From assembly GCA_035455185.1 (NCBI GenBank), contig DATIFQ010000415.1, forward strand, positions 1-40,744: 40,744 nt of DNA, read 5' to 3'. This DNA comes from JAEHDI01 sp035455185. Its GTDB lineage: Bacteria; Acidobacteriota; Terriglobia; Bryobacterales; Bryobacteraceae. The notes beneath the pieces were generated by a model, which worked only from the letters and a program-made list of their open reading frames with translations, had not been told where the DNA came from and made no database searches. How positions within the stretch are numbered: position 1 is the stretch's first letter; every line of letters begins with the position of its first letter. Positions 16,075-23,472 of this stretch are shown piece after piece. A program made the position numbers and the translations under genes.

Positions 16075-16602
16075 ATGATCCTCAAGCTAAAGCGCGCACC
16101 CGGCATCTACCTCGTCGGTTTCATGGCTTGCGGGAAAAGCATGATCGGTTCCTGCCTCGCGGCACGTCTCGGTTGGGGGTTCGTGGACGTTGACGCCGAT
16201 ATCGAGAGTCAGGAACGGGCGTCAATCCTTGACATCTTCGACACGCGCGGCGAGGAGGAATTCCGCAGGCTGGAAACCGAAGCCTTGCGCCGGCGCGTCC
16301 ACATGATCCAGGCTGGTCACCCACTGGTTGTCGCGCTCGGAGGCGGCGCGTTCGCACGGTCGGTAAATTTCGACCTCGTGGAAGACAACGGCGTGACAGT
16401 GTGGCTTGACTGCCCGCTTTCGCTGATTCGCCGGCGCGTCGAGTCATCCGCGCACCGTCCCCTCGCCCGCGATCCGGTCAAGTTCGAAGTTTTGTACTAC
16501 GCCCGGCGCGAAAGCTATGCCCGTGCGGACTACTGCGTCAAAGTAACCGGCGACGATCCCGAACCCAGCGTCGACGCGATCCTCAAGCTGCCCATATTCT
16601 GA
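16075..16602 (+). CDS. aroK: Shikimate kinase
   Basis: Shikimate kinase phosphorylates the 3-hydroxyl of shikimate in aromatic amino acid synthesis. The 175-residue product has a Walker A loop GFMACGKS (15-22), the shikimate-binding acid region DVDADIE (38-44), and GEEEFRRLE (59-67) whose Arg contacts substrate. It also has ALGGGAF (88-93), a lid Arg in HRPLARD (about 127-133) and the RRESYARAD adenine-loop region. The ATG at 16075 has GGAG about 8 bases upstream and yields the standard family length. An earlier ATG at 16024 has no ribosome site. The next gene starts one base after the stop. A gluconate-kinase-like function is less likely given the motifs. Confidence 0.82.
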   Translation: MILKLKRAPGIYLVGFMACGKSMIGSCLAARLGWGFVDVDADIESQERASILDIFDTRGEEEFRRLETEALRRRVHMIQAGHPLVVALGGGAFARSVNFDLVEDNGVTVWLDCPLSLIRRRVESSAHRPLARDPVKFEVLYYARRESYARADYCVKVTGDDPEPSVDAILKLPIF

Positions 16603-16603
16603 G

Positions 16604-17974
16604 ATGTCCCCAATGTCCGAAACCACGCTGCGCCGTAACGCTCTTTCCATCTTTCGAGCCGCCCTTGCTGCCTCCGATCCGGTCCAGGCTGTTCTCCGTC
16701 ACCTGAGACTGGACCGTGATGTGCTCATTACTGCGGGCCGCCGCTACCGGTTGAAGTCATACCGGCGAATCCTGGTAGTGGGGGCCGGCAAGGCGAGCGC
16801 CGCTATGGCCCTGGCTGTCGAGCGCCTTCTTGGGCGCCGCGTCCAGTCCGGTTGCATTAACGTGAAGTACGGGCACCTTGCGAAACTCAGGCGTATTGGG
16901 CTGAACGAGTGCGGACACCCCGTGCCCGATCCCGCCGGCGAGGAAGGTGCCGCGCACATTGCGGACATGGTGAAGAGCGCCGGGGAAGGTGACCTCGTGA
17001 TCTGCCTGATCTCCGGGGGCGCTTCCGCACTGCTCCCTCTCCCGGCTCCTCCGGTTACCCTCGAGGAAAAGCAGGAGACGACGCGGCTCCTGCTCGCCTG
17101 TGGCGCGAATATTCACGAGATCAACGCGGTTCGCAAGCATATCTCCCTACTTAAGGGGGGCCAACTTGCCCGGCTGGCGCAGCCGGCGACCGTCTTGTCA
17201 CTCTTGCTTTCCGACGTTATCGGAGACGACCTCGACGTCATCGGCTCTGGTCCCACCGCACCGGATGAGTCGACGTTTAGGACCGCCCTGTCGGTTCTGC
17301 GCAAGTACGGCATCGAGCGGGATGTCCCGGCGGCCGTGCGAAACCGCATCGAAGAGGGATTGCGCGGGGAGGTTCCCGACACACCGAAACCAGGCGACTC
17401 GACATTCCAGAGAGTTCAGAACGTCGTCGTTGGCAGTAATATGCTCGCGGTAGAGGCCGCCCAACGGCGTGCCCGCGAACTTGGCTTTCGTCCCCTGGTG
17501 CTGTCCACATTCGTTGAGGGGGAGACTCGCGAGATCGCCCGCATGCATGCCGCGATCCTCAAGGAAATCAACGCGACCGGACGCCCCGTGAAGCCGCCTG
17601 CCTGCTTGATCACGGGAGGTGAGACGACGGTTACTCTGCGAGGTGACGGACTTGGAGGCCGCAACCAGGAGTTTGTCCTCGCGGCTGCCCTCGATCTCGC
17701 CGGATTGAGGGATGTCGTCGTGCTGAGCGGCGGGACCGACGGCACGGACGGTCCCACCGACGCCGCCGGCGCAATCGCGGACGGCCACACCATCGCGCGG
17801 GCGAACGAACTCGGTCTTGACGCCGCCCGGTTTCTATCGGAGAACAATTCCTACCATTTCTTTGAGCCCTTGGGCGACTTGGTGAAGACGGGCCCGACGA
17901 ACACGAACGTGATGGACATCCGTCTCGCGCTCGCCGGCGTGCCCAAGAAACAGAAAAAGCGCGGAGTGCTCTGA
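16604..17974 (+). CDS. Glycerate 2-kinase (GckA/TtuD type)
   Basis: The 456-residue protein matches the MOFRL glycerate kinases, which convert D-glycerate to 2-phosphoglycerate in the cytoplasm. Visible motifs are VVGAGKASAAMALAVE (about 55-70), LISGGASALLPLP (about 134-146), INAVRKHISLLKGGQLARL, and LLLSDVIGDDLDVIGSGPTAPD. The C-terminal part reads GGETTVTLRGDGLGGRNQEFVLA with VVVLSGGTDGTDGPTDAAGA. Length is normal. The gene follows aroK by one base; a second in-frame ATG lies at 16613. Its last codons overlap the terminator hairpin used by the opposite-strand operon. Confidence 0.9.
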   Translation: MSPMSETTLRRNALSIFRAALAASDPVQAVLRHLRLDRDVLITAGRRYRLKSYRRILVVGAGKASAAMALAVERLLGRRVQSGCINVKYGHLAKLRRIGLNECGHPVPDPAGEEGAAHIADMVKSAGEGDLVICLISGGASALLPLPAPPVTLEEKQETTRLLLACGANIHEINAVRKHISLLKGGQLARLAQPATVLSLLLSDVIGDDLDVIGSGPTAPDESTFRTALSVLRKYGIERDVPAAVRNRIEEGLRGEVPDTPKPGDSTFQRVQNVVVGSNMLAVEAAQRRARELGFRPLVLSTFVEGETREIARMHAAILKEINATGRPVKPPACLITGGETTVTLRGDGLGGRNQEFVLAAALDLAGLRDVVVLSGGTDGTDGPTDAAGAIADGHTIARANELGLDAARFLSENNSYHFFEPLGDLVKTGPTNTNVMDIRLALAGVPKKQKKRGVL

Positions 17975-17992
17975 ATCTGAGGCACTCCGCGC
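17952..17992 (-). terminator. Rho-independent terminator of the ECF sigma operon
   Basis: An 11-bp perfect stem pairs GCGCGGAGTGC (17959-17969) with GCACTCCGCGC (17982-17992) around a 12-base loop. On the minus strand the hairpin is followed at once by TTTTTCTGTTTC, the classic intrinsic terminator layout. It lies just past the stop of the DUF4097 gene. It overlaps the last codons of the convergent glycerate kinase gene, and on the plus strand it could act as a weaker terminator (TTTTATT follows about 18 bases later). Confidence 0.8.
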
Positions 17993-18006
17993 CCCGGCGT
18001 TGGATT

Positions 18007-19356
18007 TTATTCCTTTCGTACGGTGATTGAACCCCGGTCCGTCTCGATTGTGATCTTCGGCCCGCCGCCGACCGCGCCCTTAATCATCGACCCTCGTCCC
18101 TCGGTCGTCACGTCGAGCGGTTCGCCATACTCGTTGGTCACTTCGCCCATCTTCGCCGTCGCAGCCAGGTCGAACTTCGCCGAACCCGGAAGAGCCAGTT
18201 CCACGTTGCCCGAACGGGTCGAAACTTCAATTCCCGCGATCGGACCACGATTTGGCCGGAGCTCTACGTCGCCGCGGTCGATCGTCAGCGCAACCGCCTC
18301 GGTGAAGTCGTCGAGCCGCACATCGCGGTTCTTCGCCACGAGCCGAAACGGCCCGACAACGTTAGCAGCGGAGAAATCGCCAAGGTTCATGTGCAACTGA
18401 CCCGGCAATCTCTCGAAACTGAGTTCCGTCCCTCCGCTCTGTAGATCAAAGGACTTCTTAAGGTCCCTGCAGGTGAGGTCACCCGAATAGTAGCCGTTGA
18501 TCACAACCTTGCCGTCGATCCTTTCCAGTTCCACGTCCCTGCCTCTGCCGAGAATGTCGACCTCACCCTTCATGTTGATGACGCGAATGATGTCGCTGCG
18601 CCGCAGGTCGACGCGGACTTTGCCCGTGATGTCCTGAAGTCTTACTCCAGCGTTGCCGCTCTCGATCTCGACGCTGCCGTTGATGTTCATTACGTCAAAA
18701 TCGCCGTAGTGGCCGGTCGCCCGAATGTTGATGCTGTGCGGAACGGTCAGTTCCAGATCCGACGACACCACCCGCTCTCCGGACATCTTCTCCTGATTCG
18801 ACCGGACCACGACTTCTTCGCCGCGGACGACGATCTCGAGCGGCGTCTGGCGGTTCGCCTCGTCGGCCGCCGCCTTGTCATACGCGCGGATCGTCTTGCG
18901 TCCCGTTGCCTTGATTTCTGCCACGTCGGCGCCCACAATCCGCGTGTTGCCCCGGAGGTTTTCGATGATCAAGCGCTTTACGCCGGAAACTGTCTTCGAC
19001 TCGGCCATCGGGAAGTCGTACGCTTCGCCAAAGAGTTCGACGCTCTGGCCTCGGAAGATCATCGGTGGGAGTCTTGGTCCAAAGCGATGCGCCGCCGAGA
19101 GCCCCGCTCCGACCAGGCAGATGAGAATGACCAGCGCCCATTCGCCGCCTGAAACACCACTCCTGGGGACCGGCTTGTTCATCATCCACCACGCCACGAT
19201 CTCGAACAGGCGGATCGCACCCCAAACGATCAATATATAAGGCCAGTAGCGCGCCGGCGCCTCGAACGAAACCAGGTCGGGCCGAATATTATGCAGCAGG
19301 AACAGCGCGCCGATCAGGATCAGCAGCAGTGGACCGATCAATGACCTCGGTTTCAT
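18007..19356 (-). CDS. LiaF-like membrane module fused to DUF4097 beta-repeat domain
   Basis: This 449-residue protein begins with a two-helix module: GPLLLILIGALFLLHN (about 8-23) and WPYILIVWGAIRLFE. A third hydrophobic segment lies at about 73-90. The rest (about 120-449) is a repetitive beta-rich region of the DUF4097/adhesin-like type, with short strands such as VEIESGNAGVRLQDITGKVRVDLRRSD and DVELRPNRGPIAGIEVSTRSGNVELALPGS. It is probably anchored in the inner membrane with a beta-helix outside. The start at 19356 has GGAGG in place and overlaps the previous stop in ATGA. It is the last gene of the ECF sigma operon, so a role in envelope stress sensing is inferred from context only. Confidence 0.75.
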   Translation of the reverse strand: MKPRSLIGPLLLILIGALFLLHNIRPDLVSFEAPARYWPYILIVWGAIRLFEIVAWWMMNKPVPRSGVSGGEWALVILICLVGAGLSAAHRFGPRLPPMIFRGQSVELFGEAYDFPMAESKTVSGVKRLIIENLRGNTRIVGADVAEIKATGRKTIRAYDKAAADEANRQTPLEIVVRGEEVVVRSNQEKMSGERVVSSDLELTVPHSINIRATGHYGDFDVMNINGSVEIESGNAGVRLQDITGKVRVDLRRSDIIRVINMKGEVDILGRGRDVELERIDGKVVINGYYSGDLTCRDLKKSFDLQSGGTELSFERLPGQLHMNLGDFSAANVVGPFRLVAKNRDVRLDDFTEAVALTIDRGDVELRPNRGPIAGIEVSTRSGNVELALPGSAKFDLAATAKMGEVTNEYGEPLDVTTEGRGSMIKGAVGGGPKITIETDRGSITVRKE

Positions 19357-19565
19357 GACGCACCCTCCGGGGTCTCGAAGTCGCGAGGCTTGCGTGCTGA
19401 CAGGTGTTCCGCCAGTTTCAAGGTCCCGACAAGGATCACCAGCACCGGCCACGTCTGCCAAAACCCGTACTGGGTGAACTGGTCCACCAGAAATAGCGCG
19501 CCGAGAGCAATCAGTAAAATCGGACCGCGTATCGCGCGGAATAATGCGGGCTCGTTACTGTTCAT
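19353..19565 (-). CDS. Small LiaF-like two-helix membrane protein
   Basis: The 70-residue product is little more than the two-helix module GPILLIALGALFLVDQF (about 14-30) and WPVLVILVGTLKLAEHL. This pattern appears in LiaF-type transmembrane domains and also in both neighbouring proteins. The ATG at 19565 has a strong GAGGAGG ribosome site. It overlaps the upstream gene by 11 bases and the downstream gene by 4. Such tight coupling suggests that all three proteins are made in fixed ratio and may act together. No catalytic residues are seen. Confidence 0.7.
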   Translation of the reverse strand: MNSNEPALFRAIRGPILLIALGALFLVDQFTQYGFWQTWPVLVILVGTLKLAEHLSARKPRDFETPEGAS

Positions 19566-20208
19566 GGGGCGCCTCCTCGCGGCTCGCTGGAACCGTCGAA
19601 TTCCCGGCCATCCGGTTGTACAGCATGTACGCCCCAAGGGCGATCAGGAAGACCGGCCACCACCGCAGTATCTGGCCGATCTGAACGATATCCAGCGTGT
19701 TCAGCAGGAACAGCACCCCGATCGCAATGATGAGCACAGGTCCGGCGGGGAAGCCGCCGGAGCGGGGCTTCAAAGGAAAGAGGCTGGAGAATTCGTCTAC
19801 CACTTCCCCCCGGAGGCGCTTGTTCGCCGTGTGATACGCCTCAAACGCCATGTAGAAGAACCAGCAGGCGATCAGGAAACCAAACAATGGCTCAAACCCA
19901 CCGGCCCCTCCCGAACTTACAATACTGATGAGCGTCCCAAGAATGACGACATGGATCAGGCCCTTTACGTACTGGCCGTTGTAGATGGCGCCCACCCCCG
20001 GGATCAGCCCGAGGACAAACGCCAGGCCGGGTGATCCGGTCCCGGGTTGACTGGCCGCCGGTTTCACTTGCGGGGGCGCTTGCACCGGAACGTGTTCCTC
20101 ACAAAAGACCGTTCCGTGCGCGAGCCGCCCGCATTCCTGGCACAGGGGCTTTCCACAGGTCCGGCAGTACGCCGTTGCCGGCCGATCAGGGTGCATCTGG
20201 CAGTTCAT
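19555..20208 (-). CDS. B-box-type zinc finger and LiaF-like membrane protein
   Basis: The 217-residue protein starts with a zinc-binding segment: C3, H6, C15, C18, C23, C26, C36 and H39, in a B-box-like spacing. After a Pro/Gln-rich linker come hydrophobic segments at about 62-74 (PGLAFVLGLIPGVGAIYNGQYVKG, a TM2-like turn), 84-98 and 108-122. The two-helix LiaF-like module is at 156-172 and 184-198. The ATG at 20208 was chosen for its strong GGGGAGG ribosome site. It follows the anti-sigma factor by 19 bases. A cytoplasmic zinc finger joined to a membrane module suggests protein-protein contact; the partner is unknown. Confidence 0.72.
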   Translation of the reverse strand: MNCQMHPDRPATAYCRTCGKPLCQECGRLAHGTVFCEEHVPVQAPPQVKPAASQPGTGSPGLAFVLGLIPGVGAIYNGQYVKGLIHVVILGTLISIVSSGGAGGFEPLFGFLIACWFFYMAFEAYHTANKRLRGEVVDEFSSLFPLKPRSGGFPAGPVLIIAIGVLFLLNTLDIVQIGQILRWWPVFLIALGAYMLYNRMAGNSTVPASREEAPHEQ

Positions 20209-20227
20209 ATAATCCTCCCCGTCTTCT

Positions 20228-20845
20228 TCATTGCCCTTTACTCGGTTGCTGCGATGTTTGGTTCGGGCCGGGCTCCGGGCTTTGCTGCGCCTCTGCGGGC
20301 GCTCCTTCATTCGCCGGTTCCATCTCCGCTTCGGTCAACTCCCGCAGACGGGAGCGGACTTCGTAGACGAGACGGAGGCTCTCATAGAACTTCACTGCCC
20401 GGGCCCATCCACGGTGCACGCGGTCGTCGACCGCCGCCCACACCTTCGCTGGTTCGAGGTCGGAAGCCTGCAACTGTCGAACATTGATGCCGGCGAATCG
20501 TCCGAGCATGGAGAACGACAGAATCGTCATGGCCATCCCCATGGCGAAACGCGGCTGAAGCACCGGTTCCGCCAACCGGGCAAGCATCGATCGCAGACTG
20601 CTGCGCCGGTTGCCGACTTTCTCACGTTCGGCGGAAATATCGAACAGGATCCGCGTGATAAGTTCTGGCGGAGGTTCCACCGCCGGCACCCGCTCGACAA
20701 AGGCCAACGCCGCCGCCGCATCCTTCGCCAGTTCGGCGCAGGCCGCGCAGCGGGCCAGGTGCTCCTCCACCGCGGCCTTCCGCGCGGCTTCGAGGGTGCC
20801 GTCGATGTAGTCACAGAGCAGGAGATCCAGTTCCGCGCAGTTCAT
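20228..20845 (-). CDS. Zinc-finger anti-sigma factor
   Basis: The 205-residue product has an N-terminal zf-HC2 domain with H29-x3-C33-x2-C36 and nearby C3 and C11, the zinc-binding anti-sigma pattern. A single membrane segment lies at about 99-116, followed by a helical region and a Pro/Gln/Glu-rich tail. Proteins of this type hold an ECF sigma factor at the membrane until a signal releases it. Its start overlaps the sigma gene's stop in an ATGA, the usual pairing. The C-terminal part shows no recognisable sensor domain, so the signal cannot be guessed. Confidence 0.85.
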   Translation of the reverse strand: MNCAELDLLLCDYIDGTLEAARKAAVEEHLARCAACAELAKDAAAALAFVERVPAVEPPPELITRILFDISAEREKVGNRRSSLRSMLARLAEPVLQPRFAMGMAMTILSFSMLGRFAGINVRQLQASDLEPAKVWAAVDDRVHRGWARAVKFYESLRLVYEVRSRLRELTEAEMEPANEGAPAEAQQSPEPGPNQTSQQPSKGQ

Positions 20846-21522
20846 ATCGCTACCCTCTGTCTGCGCAGGACGCGCGCCAATTCCGCTCGCCCACGGTTCA
20901 ACCGCGACTTCACAGTGCCTTCAGGTACGCTCAGCGTCTGTGCGATTTCGCGGTACTCCATCTCCTCCAGGTCACGCAGGATGACCGTCTCCCGCAACTC
21001 CGGAGAGAGTTTCTGGAGAGCCGCCTGCAAAACCTCGCTGGCCTCCCGCCCGGCGAGCAAGCCGTCGGTGCGGGCGGAAAGAGCGGTCCGTTCCTCGAGC
21101 ATCGGAAGTTGCTCCTCAATCGAATCCGTAGCCCGGTCGGACCGGGTCCTGCGGTAATGATCAATCAGGAGATTCCGCGTCAGCCTCGTCAGCCAGGTGG
21201 TGAACGAACCCTCGCCGGACCGGAAACTCTTCAGTGTTCGGAAGACCCGCAGGAAAACTTCCTGCGTCAAGTCCTGCGCCTGAGAAGAGTTGCCTGTGAA
21301 TCGGTAGCACAGGGAGTAAACGCGCCGGGTGTGAGACTTCGTTAGTTCTTCCCATGCGGACTCTTCTCCATCGAGACAGCGCTCTACCACACTGGTGTCG
21401 AGGTCCAAGCCGTTTCCCGCTACTCTCTGGCAGCCATGCGCGCTCGCGGAGGCCCAGCCGACAAGCACGGGATCGGTCGTCCAAGTCCCCGGGATTTGTG
21501 CGGCATGAGCAACGGCTGCCAT
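20842..21522 (-). CDS. ECF RNA polymerase sigma factor (RpoE family)
   Basis: The 226-residue protein has sigma region 2 (about 45-115: DGEESAWEELTKSHTRRVYSLCYRFTG, AQDLTQEVFLRVFRTL, FTTWLTRLTRNLLIDHYRR). It also has sigma region 4 (about 165-220: LSPELRETVILRDLEEMEYREIAQTLSVPEGTVKSRLNRGRAELARVL). There is no region 1 or 3, as expected for ECF sigmas. The first 40 residues are unusual; the true start could lie further in, but the ATG at 21522 has GAGGTAGG in front. It heads an operon with its anti-sigma factor and three membrane proteins, which are likely targets. Confidence 0.9.
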   Translation of the reverse strand: MAAVAHAAQIPGTWTTDPVLVGWASASAHGCQRVAGNGLDLDTSVVERCLDGEESAWEELTKSHTRRVYSLCYRFTGNSSQAQDLTQEVFLRVFRTLKSFRSGEGSFTTWLTRLTRNLLIDHYRRTRSDRATDSIEEQLPMLEERTALSARTDGLLAGREASEVLQAALQKLSPELRETVILRDLEEMEYREIAQTLSVPEGTVKSRLNRGRAELARVLRRQRVAI

Positions 21523-21608
21523 AACCTACCTCGCGTAGCCCATCCGCGAAAGCCGCCGGCCTCGAAGCTTTTTCTGCCGGCTGCCTTCGTTTCAGGCTTC
21601 CAGTAGAA

Positions 21609-21635
21609 GTAACGAGGTTCTATGATGATAAGTTC
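21609..21635 (-). promoter_or_regulatory. Possible ECF-type autoregulated promoter
   Basis: On the minus strand GAACTT (21635-21630) is followed by CGTTAC (21614-21609). Counting from GAAC to CGTT the spacer is 17 bp, the spacing usual for ECF sigma promoters (GAAC near -35, CGT-type -10). It sits about 87 bp upstream of the ECF sigma start codon. Autoregulation would be typical for this family. Both boxes are short, so chance occurrence is possible. Confidence 0.3.
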
Positions 21636-21696
21636 GCACAAACCCATGGGGCGGCAAGCCGTTTCCTATTCTATCCCCAGCATCCGGGGATGAGAA

Positions 21697-22758
21697 GTGC
21701 CGGGAGGAAGTATTCAAAGAAAGCCCAATGTTCGATGGATTCTAAGCCTCGCGGCTCTGCTCGCCGCTGCCATCCTCCTTTTCCTATTCCGCTGGCGGCG
21801 AGAGGGTTTTGATTGGCGCCTGTTTGCTTCGACACTCCAGAGCCTCGATTGGCTCTGGCTAGCCATCGCTTGTCTGGTGGGCCTGGCAACCTACTACGGC
21901 CGGGTGCTGCGATGGGCCGTTCTTATACGTCCCGTTTGCCCGCGACCCAACATGAGAGGACTCTTCTCGGCCACTGCGATCGGGTTCACTGCGATCGTCA
22001 TTTTTGGACGCCCGGGTGAGTTTGTACGCCCCTATCTCGTGTCCCTAAAGGAGAAAACTCCGTTTTCCTCGCAGGCGGCGGCATGGCTCTTGGAGCGAAT
22101 CTTTGACCTGCTTGCCGCCCTGCTGATCTTCGGACTCGCCTTGGCACAGATCGGAGGACCCGGAGTGCACACAAGCCCCACATTTGCGTGGGTTATGAAA
22201 GCGGGTGGTTGGATCGCCGCCCTCCTTGGGCTCTTGTGCCTCGTTGTGCTTTTTCTCTTGGGCAGATATGCCGAGTCGATGCAGCAGCGTCTGTTGAGTG
22301 CCCTTTCCGCGCTGCCCGCAAGGTGGCACAGTAAGCTGGTGGAGTTGGTTGCGGCGTTCGTCCGCGGCGTCGAGTCGACACGGAATCCCGGTTTGCTGCT
22401 CTCGATACTGCTATACACTTCCCTCGAGTGGCTCTTGATCGCCGCCTGTTACGTGAGCCTGTTCCGCGCGTTTCCAGACCTGGCATCGCTCCATATTGCG
22501 GATATCATGATTTTTCTTGGATTTGTGTCGTTCGGTAGCATCGTTCAGCTTCCCGGAATAGGTGGTGGCATGCAACTTGTTGCCATCGTGGTTCTGACGG
22601 AGTTGTTCGGTGCTTCCCTTGAAGTGGCAACCGGCATGGCTTTGATGCTCTGGATTATTACATTTGTAGTAATTGTTCCCGTGGGAGTCATTATGCTCTT
22701 CCACGAAGGTATTAACTGGCAGAAACTGAGAGAGATGGAGGACCGAGCGTCGATATGA
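21697..22758 (+). CDS. Flippase-like (UPF0104 / LPG synthase transmembrane domain) protein
   Basis: This 353-residue polytopic membrane protein has about eight hydrophobic segments and the family motif GRPGEFVRPYLVSLKEK with SSQAAAWLLERIFDLLAAL (about 104-143). The fold is the transmembrane half of lysylphosphatidylglycerol synthases (MprF), here without the aminoacyltransferase domain. Such stand-alone proteins are thought to move lipids across the membrane, but the substrate is unknown. The start is a GTG after a GGGGATGAGA stretch. The final bases overlap nrdR in ATGA. Confidence 0.82.
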   Translation: MPGGSIQRKPNVRWILSLAALLAAAILLFLFRWRREGFDWRLFASTLQSLDWLWLAIACLVGLATYYGRVLRWAVLIRPVCPRPNMRGLFSATAIGFTAIVIFGRPGEFVRPYLVSLKEKTPFSSQAAAWLLERIFDLLAALLIFGLALAQIGGPGVHTSPTFAWVMKAGGWIAALLGLLCLVVLFLLGRYAESMQQRLLSALSALPARWHSKLVELVAAFVRGVESTRNPGLLLSILLYTSLEWLLIAACYVSLFRAFPDLASLHIADIMIFLGFVSFGSIVQLPGIGGGMQLVAIVVLTELFGASLEVATGMALMLWIITFVVIVPVGVIMLFHEGINWQKLREMEDRASI

Positions 22759-23216
22759 TCTGCCCATTTTGCGGACACCGGCAAGACCGCGTAATTGACT
22801 CCCGGGAAAGCAAGGAGGGAGACGTGATCCGCCGCCGTCGCCAGTGTCTCGAATGCGACCGCCGTTTCACCACCTACGAGCGAATCGATGAAATTCCGTA
22901 CATGGTCGTGAAGAAAGACGGCAGGCGTGAGAAGTTCGACCGCCAGAAAGTGCTGTCCGGGCTCTTAAAAGCTTGCGAGAAGAGGCCCGTGTCCATGGCC
23001 CGGCTCGCCGAGGTTGTGGACAGCGTGGAAGCCAGACTAGCCGACAACCCTGATCGTGAGATATCAACTACAGAAATAGGAGAAATGATCATCGAGCGCC
23101 TGAGCGCTTTGGACAAGATCGCTTACGTTCGCTTCGCTTCGGTGTACCGCGATTTCCAGGATGTTGAAGCTTTCCTCAATGAATTGAAGAACTTAATGCG
23201 CCAAAAACGCTCCTGA
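22755..23216 (+). CDS. nrdR: Transcriptional repressor NrdR
   Basis: NrdR represses ribonucleotide reductase genes, sensing ATP/dATP. The 153-residue product has the N-terminal zinc ribbon with C3, C6, C31 and C34 (MICPFCGH and RQCLECDRRFTTYER). The ATP-cone follows from about 47 to 139, starting PYMVVKKDGRREKFDRQKVLSGLLKAC. Length and order are canonical. Its ATG overlaps the stop of the flippase-like gene (ATGA). No nrd gene or NrdR box was noticed in the window, so its targets lie elsewhere. Confidence 0.96.
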   Translation: MICPFCGHRQDRVIDSRESKEGDVIRRRRQCLECDRRFTTYERIDEIPYMVVKKDGRREKFDRQKVLSGLLKACEKRPVSMARLAEVVDSVEARLADNPDREISTTEIGEMIIERLSALDKIAYVRFASVYRDFQDVEAFLNELKNLMRQKRS

Positions 23217-23315
23217 TTTGTGGCCGGAAGCTTCCCTGCCGGCGCCGTCTCCACCGCGCGCCTCGGAATCCGAATGTAACCAGTACCGTTTTCTAACATC
23301 TAACGAAATGAGAAC

Positions 23316-23344
23316 TTAACTTTGCGCGGGATCGGTGCTATAAT
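23316..23344 (+). promoter_or_regulatory. rpoD promoter with extended -10
   Basis: TTAACT at 23316-23321 is followed by a 17-bp spacer and a perfect TATAAT at 23339-23344. A TG one base upstream of the -10 makes an extended -10 (TGCTATAAT). Transcription should start at about 23351-23352, leaving a leader of about 120 nt before the rpoD start codon. Confidence 0.65.
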
Positions 23345-23351
23345 CGAGCGG

Positions 23352-23370
23352 ATGCCCGCCAGGAGGGCAT
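23352..23370 (+). other. Hairpin at the 5' end of the rpoD leader
   Basis: ATGCCC (23352-23357) and GGGCAT (23365-23370) form a 6-bp stem with a 7-base loop, located at the very start of the predicted rpoD transcript. A 5'-terminal stem may protect the mRNA. The same ATG opens a 27-codon reading frame (23352-23435) that would be leaderless. Confidence 0.35.
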
Positions 23371-23472
23371 ATCCTGCAAGAATCCGAACGTGCCGGAGAG
23401 CCCAAGGCACCGGAAGCAGTTGCGATCCCTTTTGACTTGTAGTGTGTTCCTGCGCGGGGAGGTGAGTCCCAA

